64,000 bases of DNA from G965200765 sp965200765 (GCA_965200765.1 OZ241380.1:1922001-1986000), one strand, 5' to 3'. Counted from the stretch's first letter, positions 51,625-60,956 are shown. Notes: generated by a model not told the origin, from the sequence alone. Numbers and translations are program-made.

Positions 51625-52533
51625 CTAATGTTGCATTCCAATTCCGGTTCGTTCAAACCGCTGGAACAGAACTGCAAGCGGAAAACACATTGCAAAATAC
51701 AAGACGGCCGTAATCATCCATGCCTCGAAAAATTGCGTCGTCGTATTCGCAACATCCATTGTCAAGAAGGTCAGTTCCTGAATTGAGATGAGTGATACTA
51801 TACTGGAATCTTTAATCAAAGTAATAAATTGCCCGGCCAGTGGTGGCAAAATTCGTTTCAGCGCCTGCGGCAGTATCACATCTCGCTGTACATTGAATCG
51901 CGACAAACCAATTGCTCGGCCGGCTTCCCACTGACCCTTTTGAATGGACTGAACTCCGGCACGCACAATCTCGGTAATATATGCACCTTCGAATATCGCC
52001 AAGCAGATTAATCCCGAGACAAAATTGGAAAACAAGTCAATTGGTCCGAACAAAAGTTCAAGGACAGGAACCAATTCAGGCGATGCGGTTCGATGAAGGT
52101 CATCAAGGCCCAGCAACGGCATGATCTGACTGCTGATGAAAAAGTAGAAGACAAAAATAAACACGACTGGCGGAATATTGCGAACCAGCTCCACATACAT
52201 GCGACTCATCAATTTCAAAAACAAATTGGAGCTGACGCGGCACAGGCCCATAATGATTCCGATGATGGCAGCGAGTATGGTGCCCCAGAATGCAAGCCGC
52301 AAGGTCATCGCCACCCCTTTCAGGAAAAGATTCGGAAAAATCTCACCTGTGACTTCATCAATCCGAACCACGTACTGAAATACCAAATCCCATTCCCAGT
52401 GATAGGCCAATACAAATTGAACGCGATAGTAGGTGAATGCACAAACAATCAGTACGGCGCCAATGACCAGGATGTCAATCAGCTTGACAGACTGGACTTT
52501 CCGACGTGGAGGGGGTTGGCGATAGTCGTTCAT
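51625..52533 (-). CDS. Polar amino acid ABC transporter permease
   Basis: This 302-residue HisM/GlnP-type permease has an N-terminal charged tail, a first transmembrane helix (LIDILVIGAVLIVCAFTYY), the LKGVAMTLRLAFWGTILAAIIG segment, RNIPPVVFIFVFYFF and the ATPase-contact EAA loop FEGAYITEIVRAGVQSIQKGQWEAGRAIGLSRF. It is separated from the first permease by the binding-protein gene. Confidence 0.93.
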   Translation of the reverse strand: MNDYRQPPPRRKVQSVKLIDILVIGAVLIVCAFTYYRVQFVLAYHWEWDLVFQYVVRIDEVTGEIFPNLFLKGVAMTLRLAFWGTILAAIIGIIMGLCRVSSNLFLKLMSRMYVELVRNIPPVVFIFVFYFFISSQIMPLLGLDDLHRTASPELVPVLELLFGPIDLFSNFVSGLICLAIFEGAYITEIVRAGVQSIQKGQWEAGRAIGLSRFNVQRDVILPQALKRILPPLAGQFITLIKDSSIVSLISIQELTFLTMDVANTTTQFFEAWMITAVLYFAMCFPLAVLFQRFERTGIGMQH

Positions 52534-52600
52534 GAGTACAGACGCAAAGAGTTTCCCGGGAATATGATTTCCCGGGGTACTCCTTGAAATTTGCCGGGTT

Positions 52601-53440
52601 TTATTGTTCCTCGACTTGATCAGCCCAAGTTTGTGCCTTGAACCAAAAATCGTGTCGTTCCTTCAGCCACCCATTGCTCCTGTTGACCAAGATCCAATTG
52701 CTGAAAAAGTTGATGGCATCCGGGTCGCCCTTGCGCAACGCAAATGCTTCATCACCTGTGGTCAGATTCTCATCCGTCGGCATGAACAGTTTGTCGGGGT
52801 GACGAGTCATCCAGAAACGGGGTTTCGGGGCAGATGAAATCATAGCATGCGCGTTGCCGTTTACCACTTCCTGAAATGCTTGTGCATCGTCGTCAAACCT
52901 GGCGAGACTCGCCATCGGGAAGATATTCTGCGCCGCTTTACATGGTGTAGCACCGCGACGACAGGCGATGATCACACCATCCGCATTGAAGTCTTCCACC
53001 GCGAATCCATCTGCCAGATCCTTGCTAGCAACCATTTGCTGACCCGAATGCGCATAAGGTGCAGTGAAGTTGACTGTCAGGTTACGACCTGGTCGAATTG
53101 ACATACCGCCAATGATGACATCGAACTTCCTTGCGATCAATGCCGGTATGATTCCGGACCATGCGGTCGGAACAAATTCAATGTCCACTTCCATATCTGC
53201 GGCAACCTTCTTGGCTACATCAATTTCAAATCCAATCAAATCGCCTTGCTTGTCTCGCATGGCCCACGGTACAAAGATCGACATGCCAACCTTCAGAACA
53301 CCACGCTTTTTGATTTCCTCAAGCACGCTTTCGGATGACAATTCCTGTGATGTATGAGCATTGGCCAGTCCAGCGAATCCAACCATGGTTGCAAAAACCA
53401 AAGTAATCAACGTCATTTTCAACTTAGTCATTTGCTTCAT
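52601..53440 (-). CDS. Amino acid ABC transporter substrate-binding protein (SBP_bac_3)
   Basis: The 279-residue periplasmic protein has signal peptide TLITLVFATMVGFAGLANAH and the SBP_bac_3 marks IKKRGVLKVGMSIFVPWAMRD, LIGFEIDVAKKVAADMEVDIEFV, IPALIARKFDVIIGGMSI and FTAPYAHSGQQMVASKD. The cysteine pair in IACRRGATPCKAAQNIF is unusual for the class and may form a disulphide. The ligand is a polar amino acid or related amine; it cannot be specified. Confidence 0.93.
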   Translation of the reverse strand: MKQMTKLKMTLITLVFATMVGFAGLANAHTSQELSSESVLEEIKKRGVLKVGMSIFVPWAMRDKQGDLIGFEIDVAKKVAADMEVDIEFVPTAWSGIIPALIARKFDVIIGGMSIRPGRNLTVNFTAPYAHSGQQMVASKDLADGFAVEDFNADGVIIACRRGATPCKAAQNIFPMASLARFDDDAQAFQEVVNGNAHAMISSAPKPRFWMTRHPDKLFMPTDENLTTGDEAFALRKGDPDAINFFSNWILVNRSNGWLKERHDFWFKAQTWADQVEEQ

Positions 53441-53475
53441 TGTTTAACTCTCCAGTAAAGTTGATGAAAAAATTG

Positions 53476-54321
53476 CTACCTGCCTCTAGCCGCTCTCTTT
53501 TCCAGCCAGGATACAAATAGCGACAGTGTAACCGTTACAGCCAAATATATGCCTGCAACTGTAAACCAGATTTCAAAGGCCATGAAGGTCTCTGAAATGA
53601 TGTTCAATCCTTCGGTTGTCAACTCGGCTACCGCGATGACACTGACAATTGCCGAATGTTTGATCAGATTGATGATCAGTCCGGTCATCGGCGGCAATAT
53701 CAACGGTATTGCCTGCGGAATGACAATGTCCCGAAATCGGTCGATTCTGTTGAAACCCAAAGCATCAGCGGCTTCAAGTTGTCCTTTGGGTACTGATTGA
53801 ATCCCGGCGCGGATGATTTCCGCCGCGAATGCTCCCTCGAAGAAGCTCAGACACAAGACTCCGGTCCAAAACCGGTCAATACCCATGATGGGTGCAATGA
53901 TAAAGTAAAACAGGAATAACTGGACTAGCAGCGGTGTATTGCGAATCAGCTCAAGATAAACATTTCCGATGAGCTTGCCGGAAAATGAATCGGATAACCT
54001 TAGCAGTGCAGTGACTGTGCCAATAAAGATTGACAAAACGGTGCTGAATATGGTCAACTCGAAGGTGACCATCAGTCCCTTGAGCAGGGGCCCCATGATG
54101 AACTCGCCGTCTTTGACGACGTAGAGGAACTTGTCTACGCGGTACCACTGCCAGTTGTATTCCATGGCTTCTGCGCCTTTCAAGATGACCCAAGTGCATG
54201 CACCAATCAGCACAATAAGCTGTCCAATGTCAATCAAGGGAGATTTACGTGTGAACAACAATGACTTCGTCGGCGGGCGCTTGCGATACGTTCCGCTTTC
54301 AACAACTAGCTGGGCAGTCAT
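53476..54321 (-). CDS. Polar amino acid ABC transporter permease
   Basis: The 281-residue first permease of the importer has LLFTRKSPLIDIGQLIVLIGACTWVI, then LLKGLMVTFELTIFSTVLSIFIGTV, RNTPLLVQLFLFYFIIAP and the EAA loop FEGAFAAEIIRAGIQSVPKGQLEAADALGFNR. I chose the ATG giving MTAQLVVES (54321); a frame 26 codons longer is open but has no signal-like or hydrophobic start. Confidence 0.93.
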   Translation of the reverse strand: MTAQLVVESGTYRKRPPTKSLLFTRKSPLIDIGQLIVLIGACTWVILKGAEAMEYNWQWYRVDKFLYVVKDGEFIMGPLLKGLMVTFELTIFSTVLSIFIGTVTALLRLSDSFSGKLIGNVYLELIRNTPLLVQLFLFYFIIAPIMGIDRFWTGVLCLSFFEGAFAAEIIRAGIQSVPKGQLEAADALGFNRIDRFRDIVIPQAIPLILPPMTGLIINLIKHSAIVSVIAVAELTTEGLNIISETFMAFEIWFTVAGIYLAVTVTLSLFVSWLEKRAARGR

Positions 54322-55000
54322 ATTTTGATTCTGGTTCAGGAATTTCTTGGATTCAACAGAAGTGGCAATTGCAGTTGCCAATATATATCTTATACACAAA
54401 TTTCCTGATGCCTGCTACACTTCTTTTCGACTGCGGTGCAGACATACCCCAGCACTCTGCGCGACGACCAAAAATCTTAGATTGACAATCAACATTCAAA
54501 GGAACAACCAGTAAATCGTTTTGCAACACAAACGCAAGGCACAAACGATGATACATGAGTCTGCTTGGTGATGACTTCTACCTGGCGAGGCTTAACTCGA
54601 CGAACTTGGCTAGTGCACAAGTACATCGTGAAAACACAGGCACATAGAAAATCTGATCACCAGAGAATATCGATACTTGAAAATTGTATTGCAATTCAGT
54701 CGTTTGATATTTCTCTTTCTGGCGACATTCAATGATTTTATTTTTGAAGTATGAACCTCTGATATCAAGTGTGATTTTCTATCTCTACAGTTTCTGATAT
54801 AGAATCAATAGAATTAAGTTTGCGGAATTACGAAAATATTAAACCCAACTTCCATCTAATCTCTCAAATTCTTTTGTCTTTCAAAATAAATGCATATTTC
54901 TGACTAGATAACGAACAGTCTCCGAGTGCCTTAATTTTCGGTAGTGTTGCCCTGCACTGTTTAGCCATATAACTCACCAGATATTGTCAATATCCTTATT
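54322..55000. other. AT-rich intergenic stretch without a recognised gene
   Basis: Between the permease and the tnpB element all frames are short. A minor inverted repeat GGCAA-TTGCAG-TTGCC lies near 54365. No repeat related to the element termini was found apart from the abutting TTTCTTTT at 55001-55008. Confidence 0.4.
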
Positions 55001-55008
55001 TTTCTTTT

Positions 55009-55032
55009 GGGAATTATATACAATGATAACCA
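55009..55032 (+). repeat. Left terminal inverted repeat of the tnpB element
   Basis: This 24-base repeat begins GGGAATTATATACA and is identical, inverted, to 56346-56369. It contains the tnpB stop codon and an outward-facing TATAAT on the minus strand (55013-55018). Confidence 0.92.
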
Positions 55033-56318
55033 GACCATTGGATACTGTTCTGCCCGGTAGGATGTCCTCCCGAAGACGACTGGATTATCCTCTTCGACGA
55101 ACCTTCCTGAATTTCAATTCTCCCCGGAGCATCGGGCCTCCCGCCCAGACTGCTGGACCAACCGGCACGGAGAATATTCTTGGCCGCATTGACATCACGA
55201 TCTTCTTCATGACCGCAATGCCTACATCGATACGTGCGTTCATTCAAACCTATTTTCATATCAGGTTTCTCAAAGCACACTGAGCAAGTTTGCGACGTGT
55301 AATGCGGAGGTACTTTCAGCATCATGCCGCCGGCGCTTTCAGCCTTGTAGGACAGCATGTGGATCAATCCACCCCATTTCTGCTCCAGCACGGAGCGATT
55401 CAAACCTTTCTTTGATTTTCTGTTCCCTTTCTTCGTCATGTTCGGAATATTCAGATCTTCCAATATGAGATTGGAACTGAATTCCTTGATGATTCTGGCC
55501 GACAATTCATGCAATCTGCCGTGTTCTCTTTCAGTCAATCGCTGGCATTCTTTGGACAACTGATGCATCGCCTTCTTTCTGCTGTTTGAACCTCGCTTGG
55601 CACGCGCGACTTTTCTTTGCAGATGTTTCTTCTTGTTCAATTTCTTCTTGCGACGGTCAAGCGGCTCACCTTCAACAATAACTCCATTCGATATTGCCAC
55701 CACGTTGTCTATGCCCAAATCAATTCCAATCGGCGCGCGTTCATCGACCACGTTGTCGCCGGCCGGCATTTCGGTTGTCAACTGGATATTCACTCGCCGC
55801 GCAGTCTTCACGACTCGAACCATCTTCACCCGGCCTTGCAGCTCCCCTTTGAAGCGAAACTTCCCTACTCCTTTTATGGATACTGTGTTCCACTTCCTGC
55901 GGCGCTTGAGATTGAACGAATCCGTCTCGAACGACCTGACTTTTCTGCGACTCGACTTGAACTTGGGGAACCCGGGCTTCTCTCCATTTTTCACTCGGCG
56001 AAAGAAATTCTGAAACGCCTTGTCAAGCCGTATCAAAATGCTTCTTTGCGCAACGCATTGATACTGGTTGAACCATTCATCGTCCCTTCGTATCTCCGTC
56101 AACGAAGGCATCTGACCTTTCCATCCATGCTCCCACTTGGTCCGTTCCTTTCCATACAGCGTGATGTCAACACCTTTCTCGTAGGCTTCGATTCTTTCCT
56201 GCAGGGCACCGTTCCACAACAGCGTCTGCTGGTTCAGAAAGTCATCCAGATGCTCGTGGGTTGACCTGGACAGATTTGCAGTGTAGGTATAGGTGCGAAT
56301 GGTTGCGGAGTTGTTCAT
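55014..56318 (-). CDS. tnpB: RNA-guided nuclease TnpB (IS605 OrfB family)
   Basis: The protein has 434 residues. The split RuvC nuclease is complete: Asp in APIGIDLGIDNVVAISNG, Glu in SNLILEDLNIPNM, Asp in EEDRDVNAAKNILRAG. The four-cysteine zinc finger is CSVC and CRHC within SQTCSVCFEKPDMKI and RTYRCRHCGHE. Basic N-terminal wedge and arginine-rich regions are present. The C-terminal tail of about 55 residues (LGGRPDAPGRIEIQEGS and on) overlaps the DNA where the guide RNA scaffold is expected. ATG at 56318 is preferred to a longer frame and has an extended -10 just upstream. TnpB cuts DNA matching a guide copied from the element's flank. Confidence 0.93.
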   Translation of the reverse strand: MNNSATIRTYTYTANLSRSTHEHLDDFLNQQTLLWNGALQERIEAYEKGVDITLYGKERTKWEHGWKGQMPSLTEIRRDDEWFNQYQCVAQRSILIRLDKAFQNFFRRVKNGEKPGFPKFKSSRRKVRSFETDSFNLKRRRKWNTVSIKGVGKFRFKGELQGRVKMVRVVKTARRVNIQLTTEMPAGDNVVDERAPIGIDLGIDNVVAISNGVIVEGEPLDRRKKKLNKKKHLQRKVARAKRGSNSRKKAMHQLSKECQRLTEREHGRLHELSARIIKEFSSNLILEDLNIPNMTKKGNRKSKKGLNRSVLEQKWGGLIHMLSYKAESAGGMMLKVPPHYTSQTCSVCFEKPDMKIGLNERTYRCRHCGHEEDRDVNAAKNILRAGWSSSLGGRPDAPGRIEIQEGSSKRIIQSSSGGHPTGQNSIQWSGYHCI

Positions 56319-56327
56319 AACTTGCCT

Positions 56328-56336
56328 ATTATAGCA
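56328..56336 (-). promoter_or_regulatory. Extended -10 promoter of tnpB
   Basis: On the minus strand TGCTATAAT (56336-56328) is a perfect extended -10, ending 9 bases before the chosen tnpB ATG, which predicts a leaderless or very short leader. No good -35 is seen. Confidence 0.55.
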
Positions 56337-56345
56337 AATCATCCT

Positions 56346-56369
56346 TGGTTATCATTGTATATAATTCCC
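56346..56369 (-). repeat. Right terminal inverted repeat of the tnpB element
   Basis: This is an inverted exact copy of 55009-55032, immediately followed by TTTCTTTT. On the plus strand TATAAT at 56360-56365 faces outward. Confidence 0.92.
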
Positions 56370-56377
56370 TTTCTTTT

Positions 56378-56742
56378 CATGTGATTTCGTTTGTATAAAT
56401 AATTGTTTAACTCCCTGTTAGAGTGTAATAGTGTCAACAGATGAGATTCTTGATATTTTCTATTTCAAAAAACCTTTTTAACAAGATGCGTTCGCAATAT
56501 TTGTCCATTGAAAATTCAATTTAATGGCATCTCTTTCCAAATAGGAATACTGATTTTATATTGTTGCCGCGACGAACGGTGGTATTCGTGGAACTGGCAG
56601 TTGCGGGTTCTGGCGGTGCCGTGGACGCGTCAAACGTCTTTATGTCCATGGTCAAGTCATCGTGATCGCTCAACACTACCCTCAGATTCATTAGTCGCGT
56701 CGGTCCTAGCCCATCTCCAAAGCCGTTCGCAACGGGGTGTCA
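56378..56742. other. Intergenic stretch, one small doubtful frame
   Basis: The stretch lies between the tnpB element and the autotransporter terminator. A minus-strand frame of 56 codons (56521-56691, starting MNLRVVLSDHDDLTM) is protein-like but matches nothing I know. No other feature was seen. Confidence 0.3.
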
Positions 56743-56776
56743 CAAAAAAGACCCGCCAAGCAAATCGCTTGGCGGG
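56743..56776 (-). terminator. Rho-independent terminator of the autotransporter gene
   Basis: On the minus strand CCCGCCAAGC and GCTTGGCGGG form a 10-bp GC-rich stem with a five-base loop, followed by TCTTTTTT. It lies about 45 bases after the autotransporter stop. Confidence 0.9.
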
Positions 56777-56822
56777 AAGAAGAAACTGAAGCCGGGTCAG
56801 GGGGACCCGACTTCCGCCATGA

Positions 56823-59800
56823 CTAGAATCGATTTTGATATTTCAGCAACGCACCATGCTGAATCTCACCGTCCATTTCCATGCCGACATAATCCATTCG
56901 AAACTCGCCAGCATGCGGAATTTCAATTGTGCCTCCGGCTCGCAACGCAACGATGCGGTTCGGAAGACCACCAACCGGCATACGATTCGACAGGCTCAAC
57001 GCACCGGTACGGTCCGTCTGACTCAGTGTCAGCGACCGCGGTCCGTTTGTAACTGTGCGATACATATCGACACTGACTCCCGGATGCCACTTCAGTCCGC
57101 CTGAACTTGACATCCGTTCCTTCGACTCGGCACGCAGTCCAAGCTTCCAGCCGCGATAGCTCTGACGATAGCCAGGCACTTTCGCAAGCAACACTGCGTT
57201 GCTTGCTGAATAGCCATCGTGATCTACACTGCCGCCATACAACCCAAGCGACGGTGTCCACGACACACCTCCGGCATCCAGCTTTGTACCTGCCGTCAGC
57301 TGAAGATGGCTCTGCCTCATCTCAAATTCACCGCCCAGCATCCCGCCGCCAGAAACTATATTCTCAAAACGAGTCCCTGCAGTCAGGTTCGCATGGGTCA
57401 GCGCAACGCTCGCATAGCTGCTGTCGCGACCCCATTCGCCTTGCAACGAATACAAACCGCCGGAAATACTTGATGACTTGTTCAGGGACGCACCCAACGA
57501 ACCTGTTGTTCCGGAAGCATTCGGCATCGCACTGAATCCGATCCGAGCATTTTCACCGACATGGACATTCGTTCCAAATGCCAAGCCTTGCACCGGAGTT
57601 GTTCCCTTGTCCGATTGCAAGCTAGCCCAAGAATTCGTCCCGGTATTGGCGTATTGCACTGCACCGGTGGAATTCCACTGCGATTTGCCGAAACAAAATT
57701 TGCTGCCACCGTCCGACATTGAGCCATCTGCTCCAGTTTCGCACATCAGCCACCAAAGTACTGCTATTGCACCGGCCGCATACAGACCTGTATTGTCGTC
57801 GTCATCTGCAGCCGACGGTTGAGGGCTTGGACCCGGTGGTTGAGTACCAGGATCCTGTGGTTGAGTGCCAGGATCCTGTGGTTGAGTGCCAGGATCCTGC
57901 GGTTGAGTGCCTGGATCCTGCGGTTGAGTGCCTGGATCCTGCGGTTGAGCTGGGCTCGGCGGAACCGCAGGGGACTGCGTCGCAATCTCAACAGTTTTTC
58001 CTCCATCAGTATGCTCGACTCGAACCGTTTGCTGGTGAGAAACGCCCGAACTGTCCTGATACAAAACCCGTGTTCCCGCGGTAACGAGGCGGCTTCTCGC
58101 CGCTTCCGCATCTTCATCCGAAACATCGCCGCTGTCATCGTACCTCATGCGCACATCCGGACTGATCGAAGCGAATACAATCGACTGCGCCGTAATCCGA
58201 CCACCCATCTCCTCAGTGGTCACCTCGCGCGGAACCACGAATGTCAAAACGGCACCATCATCAACCGTTGCCGTTCCAGTCGCACCCAGGTCCACATGTC
58301 CGGAAACACGCAACTCGCCTGCTTCTATGCGCAAAACACTTCCAGAAAAACTAATGTCGCCCACTGTTGCCATGCGCTCTGTGGTCTTCCTTAAAATTTT
58401 CACTCCTGATACGGAGGATAAAGATCCTCCTTCAACTACAACAGTATTGTCGCCATCGCCAAGACTCAACTCGCCTCCAACCGTGCCTCTGACAGTCACC
58501 GTATCGTCGCCGCCGCCAAGCGATACGTTCCCGGTCACTGTCAAACTGCTGTCCAGGATAATATTGTCATCGCCGGTGTTGCCCGACAAGTCAAGCTCCG
58601 CAAGGGTACCGCCTGCAACACCCATTATCGGACCGGAAAGTGTTCCCGCGCCGGAAATGCTGTTGGTACCCTTGCCCAGATAGATACCGCCAGTTAGCGT
58701 GGCGGACTCTCCCAAATTTATCTTGCTGTTTGTACCTTCGTCTCCAAGCAGCACAATCGCATAGGCATCTTTTCCAGTCGCTGATATATTCGCATTGGCT
58801 GTGATTTCGATATCTCTTTTGGTACGGGTTCGGTAACTTCCTCCCTGTTCGTCCAGTGGACTGGGACCATTCATGCCCATCACCCAGATGCCGTGACTTC
58901 TTTCCCCTACAGTAGTGATCGGCTCGTCCACCACGATCTTGGTCTTGAAAACCGTTATGGCAGGCGTATCGGCATCGTCGTCATGGTCAATCTCAACTTT
59001 ATCCGCATCGGGTGCGGCTGCTAGATCGGTCCCGAAATCATCGCCGTCGTCAATTCGAATCGTTGTACGAGAAAATTCTGGCACTGCCGCCTCTGCTACA
59101 ATCCCTGTTGCATTTTCTCCGTATGTGGTGATCATTGACTTTTTGTCAATTTCATAAACGATGCCTGCACCTGCACTTCCGTCGCGATGTCGAAGAAATG
59201 CCGCCGGGCTATTTTTGCCGCCCCGCAGGAATGCCCTTTTGTATTCCAAAAACTGAGCATCCGTCATTGTGTTCAAAACAATCCGTGCGATCTGTGTACG
59301 CTTCGCATACAGATCGGGTCTCTGAACCTCCATCCGCGACAACGGACCATTCAGGCAATCTTCACATCCTGCGAAGGGGCCGCGTGCCGCACTCGGAGGT
59401 GTTCCGCCGTTGAATACTCTGGCGATGTCAGCACGCGTCAATCCCTCCGTGGCGCTGATTTCGTCGCCTTCGCTGTAGTCTGGTCCAAACAGTCTTTCGG
59501 CATTGGTATCGCCGGTCGCATAGGTCCACCATACAACGAGTCCCCAGTTAACACCATTTTCAAGTATGTCAGCTTCTCGCGTCGATACCCTCAAAGAGTC
59601 TGATTTACTGGCGAAAGATGCACTGATGCCCGGACTGTCATCTCCATACGTCTCAATTGCTAGCGGCGTGTTGACCCTGACACTGCCATATCCATCCAAA
59701 TATGACACTTGGATACCAGGGCTATTGCTTCCATTCGTCTTGAGTTTGCCGGCCTCGTCGGTCCATGACGGCGGAGCCGAAGGATGAAGAATTCCAAGTT

Positions 59801-60956
59801 TCGAACCACCTGTCAGTTTCAGAGTCGCCAAATTGGGGTTCGAATTGTATAAATCAATTCTGACTGCTCGGGGATATTTTCCAAAGTCTGTCGAAGCCCA
59901 TGATTCCACCGTGCTGCCGCCCGAAATGTCAACCGTCACCGGACCAGCCCATCTGGTTGTTTGCCTGTCACTGTTTCCGCCATCGCCCACAAAAATTCCG
60001 CCACTACCAAACGCGTGGGTATCTGCATTGCGCCGACCACCAGATACCTTTGCGCCGTTGGTCACACGAACCGTGTAGGACTTGATTTGGTCGGGCTCAC
60101 CGCCAGTTTCAATATGCGTTGTATACGCTACTTGTTCTTCCCAATCAGCTCCAGTAGACCCGACAGACGCGCCGGTGCTTCTGACTGTCACACCGTCGAT
60201 AACAAGTTCGAAATTTTCCAGCCCGTTCGTGTTGGCAAGAGCGTCTAAAAGAGGCCCATTGTTGTCACTGTTTGCGGCCGCGCGAATAAATTTGTTTTCA
60301 TTGCTACTGTCGTCCGGAATTTCATCCCCGACCACTCCAGTCAGCGCAATCGGGCTTGCGCTGGACCGGCCATCGCCGTCCGCATCCTTGGCAATTGTGT
60401 TCAATCTCCAATAGACCTGCGTGGTATCCAGTGCACCGTACGCCTCGGCATCAGTTCCTCCCTGTTCTTTGAAGCACATCTGGCTTTCTCTGCCTGCTGT
60501 CGTGCAAGCACCTTTTACGTATCTCTTGGGGGTGTTGCCATCCAATTCAACCGACCACAGAAGAACTGTCCTCGGATTCGGAATACTGAAATCCATAACA
60601 ATAGAACCATCTCCTTCGACGTAGGTCTTCTCGTTGTCGTTGTTTACACAACTGACAACCAGTTTCTTTTTGCCAGTTCCGGTATTGTAGGTTTCATAGC
60701 CGATGTGTCGCTGGTATGCAGCGCTGCTACTAGTACTAGAGCATTCCCAGTACGACCAGGCATCAGCGCTAAACACTGCAACCGCAATGGAAGCAGTGAC
60801 AAGCATCATGAATGCAATGGGCAGGGAACCAAAGGCAAGAGCGAAATTCTGGTAATCGGGTCTTTTGAAAATGCTCAATTTCAAAAGATTTCTTCTATTT
60901 TTAATCAAGAATTGTCTCCCATTAAATAAATATCTAGATTTTTGTTGACGTTGCAT
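56823..60956 (-). CDS. Large type Va autotransporter (beta-helix passenger, C-terminal barrel)
   Basis: The protein has 1377 residues from the ATG with a GGAAGAG ribosome binding site; a GTG nine codons upstream is open. An extended signal region is followed by hydrophobic PIAFMMLVTASIAVAVFSADA. The passenger is a repetitive, Gly/Asp/Thr-rich beta-helix, with late rungs such as GGIYLGKGTNSISGAGTLSG and SLGGGDDTVTVRGTVGGELS. Five PQDPGTQ repeats form a hinge before LYAAGAIAVLWWLMCE. The last 260 residues are an autotransporter beta-barrel ending LLKYQNRF with the required terminal Phe. Cysteines, rare in autotransporters, occur in several pairs. The adhesive or enzymatic role is unknown. Confidence 0.92.
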   Translation of the reverse strand: MQRQQKSRYLFNGRQFLIKNRRNLLKLSIFKRPDYQNFALAFGSLPIAFMMLVTASIAVAVFSADAWSYWECSSTSSSAAYQRHIGYETYNTGTGKKKLVVSCVNNDNEKTYVEGDGSIVMDFSIPNPRTVLLWSVELDGNTPKRYVKGACTTAGRESQMCFKEQGGTDAEAYGALDTTQVYWRLNTIAKDADGDGRSSASPIALTGVVGDEIPDDSSNENKFIRAAANSDNNGPLLDALANTNGLENFELVIDGVTVRSTGASVGSTGADWEEQVAYTTHIETGGEPDQIKSYTVRVTNGAKVSGGRRNADTHAFGSGGIFVGDGGNSDRQTTRWAGPVTVDISGGSTVESWASTDFGKYPRAVRIDLYNSNPNLATLKLTGGSKLGILHPSAPPSWTDEAGKLKTNGSNSPGIQVSYLDGYGSVRVNTPLAIETYGDDSPGISASFASKSDSLRVSTREADILENGVNWGLVVWWTYATGDTNAERLFGPDYSEGDEISATEGLTRADIARVFNGGTPPSAARGPFAGCEDCLNGPLSRMEVQRPDLYAKRTQIARIVLNTMTDAQFLEYKRAFLRGGKNSPAAFLRHRDGSAGAGIVYEIDKKSMITTYGENATGIVAEAAVPEFSRTTIRIDDGDDFGTDLAAAPDADKVEIDHDDDADTPAITVFKTKIVVDEPITTVGERSHGIWVMGMNGPSPLDEQGGSYRTRTKRDIEITANANISATGKDAYAIVLLGDEGTNSKINLGESATLTGGIYLGKGTNSISGAGTLSGPIMGVAGGTLAELDLSGNTGDDNIILDSSLTVTGNVSLGGGDDTVTVRGTVGGELSLGDGDNTVVVEGGSLSSVSGVKILRKTTERMATVGDISFSGSVLRIEAGELRVSGHVDLGATGTATVDDGAVLTFVVPREVTTEEMGGRITAQSIVFASISPDVRMRYDDSGDVSDEDAEAARSRLVTAGTRVLYQDSSGVSHQQTVRVEHTDGGKTVEIATQSPAVPPSPAQPQDPGTQPQDPGTQPQDPGTQPQDPGTQPQDPGTQPPGPSPQPSAADDDDNTGLYAAGAIAVLWWLMCETGADGSMSDGGSKFCFGKSQWNSTGAVQYANTGTNSWASLQSDKGTTPVQGLAFGTNVHVGENARIGFSAMPNASGTTGSLGASLNKSSSISGGLYSLQGEWGRDSSYASVALTHANLTAGTRFENIVSGGGMLGGEFEMRQSHLQLTAGTKLDAGGVSWTPSLGLYGGSVDHDGYSASNAVLLAKVPGYRQSYRGWKLGLRAESKERMSSSGGLKWHPGVSVDMYRTVTNGPRSLTLSQTDRTGALSLSNRMPVGGLPNRIVALRAGGTIEIPHAGEFRMDYVGMEMDGEIQHGALLKYQNRF
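57838..57942 (-). repeat. Five tandem 21-bp repeats coding PQDPGTQ
   Basis: Five in-frame units (plus-strand GGTTGAGTGCCAGGATCCTG and variants, each 21 bases) start at 57838, 57859, 57880, 57901 and 57922, with a truncated sixth. Each codes one heptapeptide of the linker between passenger and barrel. Copies are nearly identical, so copy number may vary. Confidence 0.95.

Larger units (their letters stand above)
55001..56377. mobile_element. tnpB element with 24-bp terminal inverted repeats and 8-bp target duplication
   Basis: The element proper spans 55009-56369 (1361 bp). Its ends, 55009-55032 and 56346-56369, are exact inverted copies of a 24-base sequence starting GGGAATTATATACA. Directly outside both ends lies the 8-base TTTCTTTT (55001-55008 and 56370-56377), as expected for a target duplication. 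The only gene inside is tnpB. Classical IS200/IS605 elements have subterminal hairpins and no target duplication, so these ends indicate movement by a DDE-type transposase supplied elsewhere. Confidence 0.85.

Noticed and set aside
55014..56342. Reading the tnpB element as a classical IS200/IS605 insertion
   Set aside because: No tnpA-Y1 gene or subterminal hairpin pair was seen, and the exact inverted repeats with flanking 8-base duplication do not fit that family's chemistry.
56521..56691. 56-codon minus-strand frame behind the autotransporter terminator
   Set aside because: It is protein-like in places, but there is no signal, no neighbour logic and no recognised family; it is too short to trust.
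57764..58138. Open frame antisense or out of phase over the PQDPGTQ repeats
   Set aside because: Long frames in several phases here are a by-product of the 21-base repeat (a multiple of three) and GC content, not extra genes.
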